From assembly GCA_035487295.1 (NCBI GenBank), contig DATHMH010000015.1:124001-188000 (forward strand): 64,000 nucleotides of DNA, in the 5' to 3' direction. Position 1 is the first letter of the stretch. Each line of letters starts with the position of its first letter. Below are positions 16,760-24,644 of the stretch, piece after piece. The DNA is from QIAW01 sp035487295. GTDB lineage: Bacteria; Acidobacteriota; Terriglobia; Terriglobales; Acidobacteriaceae. The position numbers and the translations under genes are program-made. The notes beneath the pieces are model-generated. The model was not told the DNA's origin. It searched no databases and was given only the letters and a program-made list of their open reading frames with translations.

Positions 16760-16798
16760 TTTATGAAGAGTTTATGAGTCGTTTATTCCACCTTTATG
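16760..16798 (+). promoter_or_regulatory. Array of four TTTATG half-sites, 11-bp period, upstream of kdpE
   Basis: Hexamers TTTATG (16760), TTTATG (16771), TTTATT (16782) and TTTATG (16793) start exactly 11 bp apart. The E. coli KdpE site consists of TTTATA and TTTACA separated by five bases, so any two neighbours here match its geometry. The array lies about 190 bp upstream of kdpE and suggests autoregulation. Confidence 0.7.
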
Positions 16799-16988
16799 TA
16801 TTTCTGTTTAACGTAGAACGGTGGGTTTTTGATGAGCGTTATCTTGCGGGAATCGAAATCCAAGGCATAACAGCTTTTGTGTTGGCTGCGCAGCCCGTCA
16901 TTTGGCAAATGACCGCGTGCGATGAGCGAAGGGCCTTGTGATGATTGTATGGCCGATCGAAACTCCTTAATCCACGGGAGGCGACAGC

Positions 16989-17681
16989 GTGAGTGAAGGG
17001 CACATTCTTGTAGTTGATGACGAGTCGCAGATTCGGCGTGTGATGCGTACTACGCTTGTGAGCCAGGGTTATGAAGTTTCAGATGCTCGCAGCGGCGATG
17101 AGTGTCTGGGCCTGTTTCGCTCCACCGTGTACGATTTAGTGCTGCTGGACATGAACATGCCGGGTTTGAATGGAGTGGAAACCTGCCGATGTATTCGCAT
17201 GGGTTCCGATGTGGCGATCATCATGCTTACAGTGCGCAACACGCTCAAGGACAAAATAGATGCGCTTGACGCAGGCGCCGACGATTATGTAACCAAACCG
17301 TTCAGCACGCCTGAACTGCTGGCGCGGATCAGGGCGGCACTCCGAAGAAGCGCAACATCAGCGGAGCTTGAACCCGAACACTTGCAATTGGGACACATTG
17401 AGATTGATTTCAAGGCACGACAAGTGATCTCGCGCAATGAACACATACGGCTGACGGGAAAGGAATTTGATCTGCTCTCCTATCTTGCGGTACGCCGGAA
17501 CAAAACCATTACGCATCGGGAACTGCTACAAGCAATCTGGGGACCGGACTACGGAGGAGAACTGGAGTACCTGCGCGTGTTTATCAATCGTCTGCGGCAA
17601 AAGATTGAGCAAATACCGGCAACCCCAAAGTATTTGTTGACAGACCTCCGGATTGGATACCGTCTGCGCTTGCCGGAGTAA
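16989..17681 (+). CDS. kdpE: Response regulator KdpE
   Basis: A 230-residue OmpR/PhoB-type regulator. Receiver residues are complete: acidic pair Asp10/Asp11 (LVVDDESQ), phosphoacceptor Asp54 (LVLLDMNMPG) and Lys103 (VTKPF). A winged-helix DNA-binding domain occupies about 130-228 (RLTGKEFDLLSYLAVRRNKT, HRELLQAIWG, INRLRQKIE, IGYRLRLPE). Position upstream of kdpFABC and the receiver/effector phrases support KdpE. The start is GTG at 16989 after a GGGAGG ribosome site. Remarkably, no kdpD sensor kinase gene is adjacent, so the cognate kinase must be elsewhere or replaced. A TTTATG array upstream suggests autoregulation. Confidence 0.9.
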   Translation: MSEGHILVVDDESQIRRVMRTTLVSQGYEVSDARSGDECLGLFRSTVYDLVLLDMNMPGLNGVETCRCIRMGSDVAIIMLTVRNTLKDKIDALDAGADDYVTKPFSTPELLARIRAALRRSATSAELEPEHLQLGHIEIDFKARQVISRNEHIRLTGKEFDLLSYLAVRRNKTITHRELLQAIWGPDYGGELEYLRVFINRLRQKIEQIPATPKYLLTDLRIGYRLRLPE

Positions 17682-18015
17682 TCCGCAACTACCGAACTCT
17701 CCTTTGACTTGCACCAACTCAACGACAAACTCATTTCCATTGCTCTGCTTCTAAACGTACTAATAAGCCACGGGCGCTAGCAGAGATAGGGGAGTCATAT
17801 GGTGAGCCAAATCAACATGCCGGTCGAGCGGCGGAAGCACGATCCTGGATTGGAAGAAGCGTAGCCAGGCTTCGTTCACGATCGCAATTTAGCGATCTAC
17901 TATCATTAGTTCTCGACCGGTGTGCGCGCAGCACCCCCATCAATGGTCAGACCGGCAAACGATTCAAGAAGCATTCCTATCAGAGAAACTCATTCAATTT
18001 AATAGGCTTCCTGTG
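17682..18015. other. Non-coding spacer between kdpE and the kdp structural operon
   Basis: About 330 bp without a gene. I see no terminator hairpin after kdpE. The AT-rich 3' end leads into the operator array at 18016. Confidence 0.5.
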
Positions 18016-18054
18016 TTTATAAATTATTGATGCCTTGTTTATGACACGTTTACG
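18016..18054 (+). promoter_or_regulatory. Array of four TTTATG-like half-sites, 11-bp period, upstream of the kdp operon
   Basis: TTTATA (18016), TTGATG (18027), TTTATG (18038) and TTTACG (18049) start exactly 11 bp apart, the same architecture as upstream of kdpE. The last site is 27 bp before the first ATG of the operon. A TATCTT at 18065 could be the -10 element. This is the probable KdpE operator of the structural operon. Confidence 0.75.
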
Positions 18055-18080
18055 CCCATGGACCTATCTTAGTATCCGTA

Positions 18081-18713
18081 ATGAAGTTGGTCGACAATAA
18101 CCCGCTTCAGCCTCTGGAACTGGAGGAGCAGTGTCTTACGTACGTTGGCGATTACGCTGCGCAACCAGATACGCCCCCGCGAATAACCGTTCTCTACACC
18201 AACCATGAAGGGACGCTCGCGGCGTTGAGAGTCGCCCATGATCTGGCACGCAATCTGGGGTTCCGAGTTACTCTGGTGATGATTAGAATTGTTCCTTTCC
18301 ATTTTTCCCTGACACGTCCTCACGTCCCGGTGGATTTTCTCAAGCAATTGCAGATTTCTGTTGTCTCCGAGGCGGGAATTGGTGCCGAAGAGATAAGCGT
18401 TGAACTCTATCTCTGCCGCGACCGAAAGCAGTGCCTGCAATTGGTGCTAGCCCCGCATGCCCTGGTGGTCATCGGCGGAAAAAAGAATTGGCGAATGAAG
18501 CAGGAGCGAAAACTGGAGCGATTGCTCCTCGCACTTGGTTATCAGGTGATCTTTGTTGACGTGAAACCGACATCCGAATGGAAGGCCGGTGCGGCTCTCT
18601 TATATTCACTCCGGCGTCTTGGTGTTCTCATATTGAACAAATTATTTGCTCGCAAACAGGAAGCAGCGCGTACGCTTCCTGAAAAAGTGGAAGTAAAAGG
18701 AGTGCGTCAATGA
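18081..18713 (+). CDS. Usp-like protein at the head of the kdp operon
   Basis: A 210-residue protein. Residues about 33-165 look like an alpha/beta universal-stress-protein fold: PRITVLYTNHEGTLAALRVA, LARNLGFRVTLVMIRI, then the last strand and loop ALVVIGGKKNWRMKQERKLE. The Usp module of KdpD sensor kinases is the closest thing I can think of, but no kinase, KdpD P-loop or DUF4118 membrane domain is present. A C-terminal hydrophobic/amphipathic helix (about 172-192) may associate with the membrane. Its stop codon overlaps the start of the next gene (ATGA), so it is co-translated with the Kdp subunits. A regulatory role in Kdp is an inference. Confidence 0.72.
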   Translation: MKLVDNNPLQPLELEEQCLTYVGDYAAQPDTPPRITVLYTNHEGTLAALRVAHDLARNLGFRVTLVMIRIVPFHFSLTRPHVPVDFLKQLQISVVSEAGIGAEEISVELYLCRDRKQCLQLVLAPHALVVIGGKKNWRMKQERKLERLLLALGYQVIFVDVKPTSEWKAGAALLYSLRRLGVLILNKLFARKQEAARTLPEKVEVKGVRQ

Positions 18714-18805
18714 ATCTTGCAATCTGGTTGCCGGCGATGTTTCTGCTGGGTTTAGCAGTGATGGGTGTATGCCTCCTGTTCATGGAAGCATGCGAAAAAA
18801 TATGA
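18710..18805 (+). CDS. 31-residue membrane peptide in the kdp operon
   Basis: A short gene starting at an ATGA overlap with the Usp-like gene and ending ten bases before kdpF. The peptide is MNLAIWLPAMFLLGLAVMGV followed by CLLFMEACEKI: one membrane helix with a polar tail. It resembles KdpF in size and topology but is distinct from the kdpF that follows. It may be an additional small subunit. Tight coupling on both sides supports it being real. Confidence 0.7.
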   Translation: MNLAIWLPAMFLLGLAVMGVCLLFMEACEKI

Positions 18806-18815
18806 GGTGATGACG

Positions 18816-18896
18816 ATGATCTACGTGACCGCAGCGGTTTCGATCTTTCTGTTTGTTTATTTGTGGGCGGCGATGATACGCCCCGAAAAGTTCTAA
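18816..18896 (+). CDS. kdpF: KdpF, small subunit of the potassium-transporting ATPase
   Basis: A 26-residue single-helix peptide (MIYVTAAVSIFLFVYLWAAM, then IRPEKF), matching the size and the L-Y-x-x-x-A-x-x-x-P-E-x-F pattern of KdpF, which stabilises KdpABC. A GAGGTGATGACG ribosome region precedes ATG 18816. An in-frame ATG six bases earlier is possible. The same GAGGTGATGACGAT string recurs in front of kdpA. Confidence 0.82.
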   Translation: MIYVTAAVSIFLFVYLWAAMIRPEKF

Positions 18897-18939
18897 GCGT
18901 ACCAGTGCCGTATGTCAATTTTGAAGAGGTGATGACGAT

Positions 18940-20757
18940 ATGTGGTTTCTTCCAATTTCAATTCTCGTAGCCACGACAATTCTTGCGATCTTCTTAAGTC
19001 GCTATCTGGCGTGGATCATGAATGGCGAATACAAAGCTCCCGGGTTCCTGCGCTGGCTGGAAGGGCGTCTCGACAGCGGTCCACAGAACTGGAAGCAATA
19101 TACGGCCTCGCTGCTCATTTTCAATACCGCGATGTTCATTTTCAGCTTCGCGGTGTTGGCGCTGCAGCCGCGGCTGCCATTGAATCCGCTGGGCCGTGGA
19201 ATGTTGTCGCCGAGCACCATCTTTCACAGCACGGTCTCGTTCATCACCAACACGGATTTGCAGCACTATTCCGGAGACGTGCATTTTTCTATTTTTAGCC
19301 AGATTTTCTTCTGCATCTCGAATTTCTTCCTGTCGGCTTCAATTGGCTTCTGCGCCCTCGCGGCGATCATCCGAGCATTTCGCAGCGATACCCATCTGGG
19401 CAACTTCTTCGTGGACATGTGGCGCGTGGTGATCTATGCCTTCCTTCCCATTGCCTTTGTGTTTTCTCTGCTTTTCATTCAGCAGGGAAGTCCAATGACC
19501 TTCAAGAACGCCTACCAGGTTTCAACGCTCGAACCGGGAGCCTTAGGCATAGGTGACAACGGCCAGGCCAAGCAACAGACGATTGTGGTTGGGCCGCTGG
19601 GCGCCTTTATGCCCATGAAACAGTTGGGCACCAACGGCGGCGGCTTTTATGGAATGAACTCGGCGCATCCTTTTGAGAATCCCACCGGATTCACCAACTG
19701 GCTCTCCTGTGTGGCCATGACGCTGTTCCCGTTTTCGCTTGTGCTGATGTATGGGCGCATGCTGAAGAAGCTGCGCCATGCATGGGTAATTTACTCGGTC
19801 ATGATGCTGATGGTGATCGGCACTATTGTATGGCCGATCTACTATGACACCATGAAACCGAATCCCGGCCTGACCGCGCATCCGGAAGCGCGAACCTATG
19901 AGATTCCCAGTGCGACGGCGCCGGGTGGGAAACGAGTCTTTACCCTGCCTGCGGTTGCCGGATTGCCGGTTGATCAGCACCTCGGCAATCTCGAGGGCAA
20001 AGAGATGCGCTTTGGGACTTCAGCAGGCGCTACCTTTGCAGCCTTGACCGTGGACGTAACCTGCGGCGCGGTGAACGCCGAGCACGATAGCCTGAACCCG
20101 ATGGCGGGCCTGTCGCCGATGGTTGGAATGTGGCTGAATTGCATCTTCGGCGGCAAGGGCGTCGGGGTGATCAACTTCCTGCTGTTCTTGGTTACTGGAA
20201 TCTTTGTCGCCGGCCAGATGGTAGGGCGAACTCCGGAATACCTGGGCAAAAAGATCGGCGCCCGCGAGATGAAGCTGGCAATGATCGCACTACTCATTCA
20301 TCCGATTATGATCCTGATGCCTACGGGCCTCTTTTCCGCCAACAATTGGGGCATGAAAGCGACAAATAATCCTGGGCCGCATGGTTTCTCTGAAATCATG
20401 TACCACTTCTCATCAGCCTCTGCCAATAACGGATCGGCCTTTGATGGGTTAGGAGCGACTTATGGATTCAATAACAATCCCAGCCCGGCGCCCGAAGCGG
20501 TGCCATGGGACATTGCCTCAGGCATCGTCATCGTCCTCAGCCGTTTGATTCCGATTATCGCGCCCATTGCCCTGGCGGCGAGTTTGGGAGCGAAGAAAAC
20601 CTCGCCCTTCGGATTGGGGACTTTGCGTGATGACACGCCCACGTTCGGATTTCTCATGCTGGGAACGATCGCCATCATCGGTGCGCTGCTCTTTTTGCCC
20701 GTTGCCGCCCTTGGGCCGATTGCGGAGCACTTAGGGCCAATCCCATTTGGTGGTTGA
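18940..20757 (+). CDS. kdpA: KdpA, potassium-binding subunit of the K+-transporting ATPase
   Basis: A 605-residue membrane protein with about ten helices, homologous to the four-fold P-loop potassium channel superfamily. Selectivity-filter-like segments are visible: TNTDLQHYSGD (about 106-116), GTNGGGFYGMNSAHPFENPT (about 229-248), TCGAVNAEHDSLNPMAG (about 374-390) and SASANNGSAFDGL (about 489-501). Length is slightly above the E. coli protein (557). It forms the ion pathway of KdpFABC in the cytoplasmic membrane for high-affinity K+ uptake. GAGGTG precedes the ATG at 18940. Confidence 0.96.
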   Translation: MWFLPISILVATTILAIFLSRYLAWIMNGEYKAPGFLRWLEGRLDSGPQNWKQYTASLLIFNTAMFIFSFAVLALQPRLPLNPLGRGMLSPSTIFHSTVSFITNTDLQHYSGDVHFSIFSQIFFCISNFFLSASIGFCALAAIIRAFRSDTHLGNFFVDMWRVVIYAFLPIAFVFSLLFIQQGSPMTFKNAYQVSTLEPGALGIGDNGQAKQQTIVVGPLGAFMPMKQLGTNGGGFYGMNSAHPFENPTGFTNWLSCVAMTLFPFSLVLMYGRMLKKLRHAWVIYSVMMLMVIGTIVWPIYYDTMKPNPGLTAHPEARTYEIPSATAPGGKRVFTLPAVAGLPVDQHLGNLEGKEMRFGTSAGATFAALTVDVTCGAVNAEHDSLNPMAGLSPMVGMWLNCIFGGKGVGVINFLLFLVTGIFVAGQMVGRTPEYLGKKIGAREMKLAMIALLIHPIMILMPTGLFSANNWGMKATNNPGPHGFSEIMYHFSSASANNGSAFDGLGATYGFNNNPSPAPEAVPWDIASGIVIVLSRLIPIIAPIALAASLGAKKTSPFGLGTLRDDTPTFGFLMLGTIAIIGALLFLPVAALGPIAEHLGPIPFGG

Positions 20758-20835
20758 TGAGACGAGCATTCGCAGTGGCGTATCAAAACTTTAGACAAGG
20801 ATTAATCTGGCAAGCCTTCATAAGGAGTAAGTGAG

Positions 20836-22998
20836 ATGGAACCATCAACTGTTGCACAGCCGGTACTACTACCTGAAGCTATTCCGCTTGGGCCGCAGCC
20901 ACCCACGCCGCCACGAGTTCGGCGGCAAGGACTGCTCACCGGGCACTTGGTCAAGGACGCGCTCAAGGAGTCGTTCGTCATGCTGCGGCCAGACATCCAG
21001 TGGAAGAACCCCGTGATGTTTGTGGTCGAGGTGGGGGCGTTTCTTACCTTGCTCTACATTGTGCAAGCACTCGTGCAGCGTTCGGCCAGCCAGGTGCCGG
21101 TGACCTATTTTATTGCGCTCGATATCTGGCTCTTCCTGACTGTGTTGTTCGCCAACTTCGCTACCGCTCTCGCCGAAGCACGCGGTAAAGCCCAGGCCGA
21201 ATCGCTGCGTAAGACGCGCCGCGACACCGTTGCTTACCGTTTGCGGGGAAAGAGCATCGAAGAGGTTTCTTCTACGAAATTGCAGCCGGATGACTGCGTG
21301 GTCGTGGAAGCAGGACAGGTGATTCCCGGCGACGGCGATGTCGTTGAAGGTATTGCTTCGGTGGATGAGTCGGCGATCACCGGCGAATCCGCGCCGGTGA
21401 TTCGCGAAGCTGGCGGCGACCGCTCCGCCGTAACCGGCGGCACTACAGTTCTGTCTGACCGCATCGTAATCAAAATCACGGCGCGCCCTGGCGAGTCGTT
21501 CCTCGATCGAATGATTGCCCTCGTTGAAGGCGCGATGCGCCAGCGGACCCCCAATGAGATTGCGCTAACGCTGGTGCTCACCGCCTTTACCCTGATCTTC
21601 CTGATCGTGGTGATTCCACTCTGGCCAATGGCGTGGAATGCCGAGCAGTACATGATGGGCTACCTGGGCATTACGGAGCCGCTGAAGAGTCTTGGGACCG
21701 ATGTTCCAACCTTGATCGCGCTCCTGGTCTGCCTCATTCCTACGACGATTGGCGCATTGCTGGCCGCCATTGGAATCGCGGGTATGGACCGCGCTCTGCA
21801 AGCCAACATCCTCGCCAAGAGCGGCAAAGCGGTCGAAGTGGCAGGCGACATCGATATCGTGCTGCTGGATAAAACCGGCACCATCACGATGGGCAATCGG
21901 CATGCCACCGATTTCTTGCCGGTGGATGGACATAGCTCCTCCGAGGTTGGACGGTTGGCCGCGTTGGCTTCTGCCGCCGATCAGACACCAGAAGGGAAAA
22001 GCATTGTTAAGAGATACGAAGAGCAAGGCCAAGTGCCGGTAGTCACGCCAAGCGATGCCGAGTTCGTGCCCTTCACCGCCCAAACCCGAATGAGCGGCAT
22101 TAACCTTCCCAACGGGCAGAAAATCCGCAAGGGAGCGCCCGATGCGATCATCAAATTGGTGGAAAGCGCCAGCGGCGCAATTCCTTCCGGACTTAAAGCG
22201 CTGGTGGATTCGGTAGCTTCCAAGGGCGCCACGCCTCTGGTCGTGGTGGATGGGATCAGGATCGTCGGCGTGGTCGTGCTTGAAGATATTCTGAAGCCGG
22301 CGATGCATGAACGTTTCGATCGCCTACGCAAGATGGGATTGCGCACGGTAATGATTACCGGGGACAATCCTTTAACGGCTGCGACCATTGCCAAGCAGGC
22401 GGGGGTTGATGACTTCGTGGCACAAGCCACGCCTGAAACCAAACTGGCTTACCTGCGCAAGCAGCAGGCAGAGGGAAGGCTGGTCGCCATGATGGGCGAT
22501 GGCACCAACGATGCCCCTGCGCTGGCGCAGGCCGATGTTGCGCTGGCCATGAACGCCGGCACTCAGGCAGCCAAAGAAGCCGCCAACATGGTGGACTTGG
22601 ACAGCGACCCCACCAAGCTGATCGAAGTAGTGGAAATCGGCAAGCAACTGCTGATGACGCGCGGCGCGCTGACGACGTTCTCTATCGCCAACGACGTGGC
22701 CAAGTACTTCGCCATTATCCCCGCGCTGTTCGCTGGCACGCTGCCCTGGCTGAAGACGGTTGATATTATGCATTTGCATTCAGCCACGTCGGCCATCCTT
22801 TCAGCCATTATCTTCAACGCCATCATCATTCCTCTGCTCATTCCGGTTGCGCTCAAGGGAGTGGCCTACAAGCCCCTCGGCGCAGATGCGCTATTGCGCA
22901 GGAACCTGCTGATCTGGGGCGTGGGCGGTGTGATCGTTCCCTTTATAGGAATCAAACTGATTGATGTCGTCATGGTCGGCCTGCACATGGCTTCTTGA
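20836..22998 (+). CDS. kdpB: KdpB, catalytic P-type ATPase subunit
   Basis: A 720-residue P-type ATPase. The phosphorylated Asp345 lies in LLDKTGTITMGNR. Also present are the TGES actuator motif (AITGESAPVIRE), the hinge MITGDNPLTAATIAKQAGVD, and GDGTNDAPALAQADVALAMN. Seven or so membrane helices include the SLIPTTIG-type segment (VCLIPTTIGALLAAIG). The N-terminus carries about 35 extra residues rich in proline before the first conserved block. It lies 78 bp after kdpA with AAGGAG before the ATG and is followed closely by kdpC. Confidence 0.97.
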   Translation: MEPSTVAQPVLLPEAIPLGPQPPTPPRVRRQGLLTGHLVKDALKESFVMLRPDIQWKNPVMFVVEVGAFLTLLYIVQALVQRSASQVPVTYFIALDIWLFLTVLFANFATALAEARGKAQAESLRKTRRDTVAYRLRGKSIEEVSSTKLQPDDCVVVEAGQVIPGDGDVVEGIASVDESAITGESAPVIREAGGDRSAVTGGTTVLSDRIVIKITARPGESFLDRMIALVEGAMRQRTPNEIALTLVLTAFTLIFLIVVIPLWPMAWNAEQYMMGYLGITEPLKSLGTDVPTLIALLVCLIPTTIGALLAAIGIAGMDRALQANILAKSGKAVEVAGDIDIVLLDKTGTITMGNRHATDFLPVDGHSSSEVGRLAALASAADQTPEGKSIVKRYEEQGQVPVVTPSDAEFVPFTAQTRMSGINLPNGQKIRKGAPDAIIKLVESASGAIPSGLKALVDSVASKGATPLVVVDGIRIVGVVVLEDILKPAMHERFDRLRKMGLRTVMITGDNPLTAATIAKQAGVDDFVAQATPETKLAYLRKQQAEGRLVAMMGDGTNDAPALAQADVALAMNAGTQAAKEAANMVDLDSDPTKLIEVVEIGKQLLMTRGALTTFSIANDVAKYFAIIPALFAGTLPWLKTVDIMHLHSATSAILSAIIFNAIIIPLLIPVALKGVAYKPLGADALLRRNLLIWGVGGVIVPFIGIKLIDVVMVGLHMAS

Positions 22999-23027
22999 CG
23001 CTGAGTTCAATTAAGGAGACATCATTT

Positions 23028-24041
23028 ATGAAATACATCTCAAAGAGCTTAATACTTCTGGGCCTGACGGTAGTGATCTGCTGCATTGTTTATCCGCTGG
23101 TAGTGTGGGCGATTGGACAGACGGTGTTCCCCTTCCAGGCAAACGGCAGCCTGGTGAAAGGGCCGGATGGCACGGTGGTTGGCTCCAAGCTCATCGCGCA
23201 GCCGTTTACCAAGGACGAGTATTTCCAGCCACGTCCCTCGGCTGCGTCCTATGATGCCTCAGCGTCAGCTTCGTCAACGCTTGGTCCTTCCAACTACCTG
23301 TTGCGAGATCGTGTGGCCCGCGCGCTTGGCCCCATTGTGAAGTATCGCAGCGGGCCGACGGCCGGGCAGTTAGTGGCGCCGGATGTCGAGCAATGGTTCC
23401 AGAAAGATGTATATCAAGGCGCTCCGCATATAGTTGCACAGTGGGCCGACATGCACAATGGATTGGCAACGGCGTGGGTGAGTGCCGATCCTACTCACGC
23501 CGCGTATCTAAATGACTGGGCCAAGGCCCACCCCACGGTAGTAGCAGATTGGGTCAAAGGCAATCCGGCAACGCCCCAGCCTCAGGCCACGGATTTAGCT
23601 GTCGTGTTCTTCGAGAATTTTTCAAAGGATAATCCCGGCAAATTTCCTTCTGCGGTTACTCGTACTGGACCAGATGGCAAACCTCAAACAACCATTGAGC
23701 CGGTCAAGGATGGCAGCGATGTCCAGTCAATCTTTTTTGATATGTGGCGCCAAGATCATGCCGATGTCGACCTTCAGGAAGTCCCCGGCGACATGGTGAC
23801 CACCTCTGGCTCAGGGCTCGATCCGCACATCACCCTGCAGAATGCAGAGTTTCAGCTTGATCGCGTCTCCGCCAAATGGGCCGCAGATACAAAGCGCGAC
23901 CCGGCAACCGTGCGCAATGAAATCAAGCAGATCTTGCAGGCAAACACCTCAGCGCCATTGGCGGGCCTGGCAGGAGAGAAGATGGTCAACGTGCTGGAGG
24001 TCAATCTGGAACTCCGCACGAAATACGGAGCACCACAGTAG
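23028..24041 (+). CDS. kdpC: KdpC, extended form with a large internal insertion
   Basis: A 337-residue protein, whereas typical KdpC is about 190. The N-terminal membrane helix (about 7-30) and the conserved blocks GSKLIAQPF, YFQPRPSAASYDA and LGPSNYLL (to about 92) are standard. The C-terminal block resumes at about 251 with PGDMVTTSGSGLDPHITL, then AGLAGEKMVNVLEVNLEL. Between them lie about 145 extra residues with a W-rich part (QWADMHNGLATAW, LNDWAKAHPTVVADWV). The start is ATG 23028 with AAGGAG upstream. KdpC chaperones ATP binding and K+ transfer in KdpFABC. Confidence 0.92.
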   Translation: MKYISKSLILLGLTVVICCIVYPLVVWAIGQTVFPFQANGSLVKGPDGTVVGSKLIAQPFTKDEYFQPRPSAASYDASASASSTLGPSNYLLRDRVARALGPIVKYRSGPTAGQLVAPDVEQWFQKDVYQGAPHIVAQWADMHNGLATAWVSADPTHAAYLNDWAKAHPTVVADWVKGNPATPQPQATDLAVVFFENFSKDNPGKFPSAVTRTGPDGKPQTTIEPVKDGSDVQSIFFDMWRQDHADVDLQEVPGDMVTTSGSGLDPHITLQNAEFQLDRVSAKWAADTKRDPATVRNEIKQILQANTSAPLAGLAGEKMVNVLEVNLELRTKYGAPQ

Positions 24042-24108
24042 GCGACTGTGGGTCGAACGGGAGAATACCCGCCCAAAAGCTCCTTATACTCTAGTTTTTT
24101 CTGCTATT

Positions 24109-24194
24109 AAGCCCCGCCTGGGCTTGCTGCGAGCGAACCCAAACGGCACCGAGGTACGCGTTGTAAGCGTCTGGTTCTTTCTCCGTACGCTTAC
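24109..24194 (+). terminator. Two stem-loops downstream of kdpC
   Basis: AAGCCC/GGGCTT at 24109-24125 (5-nt loop) and GTAAGCGT/ACGCTTAC at 24163-24194 (8-bp stem, 16-nt loop). Neither has a strong U tract, though GAATTTTG follows the second. They probably end or stabilise the kdp transcript. Confidence 0.4.
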
Positions 24195-24207
24195 GAATTT
24201 TGAACCA

Positions 24208-24277
24208 TAACAATTGATTGGAATCAAACAACTTATTAACTTTAACAATTGATTGGAATCAAACAACTTATTAACTT
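24208..24277. repeat. Perfect 35-bp tandem duplication
   Basis: Two identical 35-bp units abut at 24208-24242 and 24243-24277. Each starts TAACAATTGATTGGAATC. They lie between the kdp operon and tRNA-Pro and are not coding. A recent slippage or duplication event, or a doubled binding site, could explain them. Confidence 0.95.
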
Positions 24278-24338
24278 TATTTGACGAAAATTGAAAATGG
24301 GTTACTCGGTAATCCATTGAATTCAAAGGAATAAAAAT

Positions 24339-24415
24339 TGGTCGGGGCGACAGGATTTGAACCTGTGACCCCCTGCGCCCAAGGCAGGTGCGCTACCAGG
24401 CTGCGCTACGCCCCG
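24339..24415 (-). tRNA. tRNA-Pro (UGG)
   Basis: A full cloverleaf on the minus strand: acceptor CGGGGCG/CGCCCCG, D-arm with AGCCTGGTAGC, anticodon stem CCTGC/GCAGG with loop CTTGGGC giving anticodon UGG, and T-arm CAGGTTCAAATCCTG. The 3' CCA is encoded at 24339-24341. It decodes CCA/CCG-type proline codons. Confidence 0.97.
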
Positions 24416-24544
24416 ACTGAACTAGAATTCGATTCTAAATGATTTGTTGGATTCAGTCAGTCGTTCCAGCCCAGAATAAGTGCGCGAAGAGAAATTACGG
24501 AGCTCATCGAAAAACTCTACGCATCCTGCCGCACAATCCCTCTG

Positions 24545-24579
24545 CTTTTCTCCGTGTCTCAGTGCCTCCGTGGTGAATA
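24545..24579. repeat. Dispersed intergenic motif CTCCGTG...CCTCCGTGGTGAA
   Basis: A non-coding GC-patterned motif, TTTTCTCCGTG followed by GTGCCTCCGTGGTGAA. Close relatives occur at 44329-44352 and 48391-48424. Function unknown. Confidence 0.5.
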
Positions 24580-24644
24580 AGCTCCCAGTACTATCGCAAG
24601 CGATCCAAATTGGGAATGGAAAAGGCGCGCTGAAGTGAAAAGCG

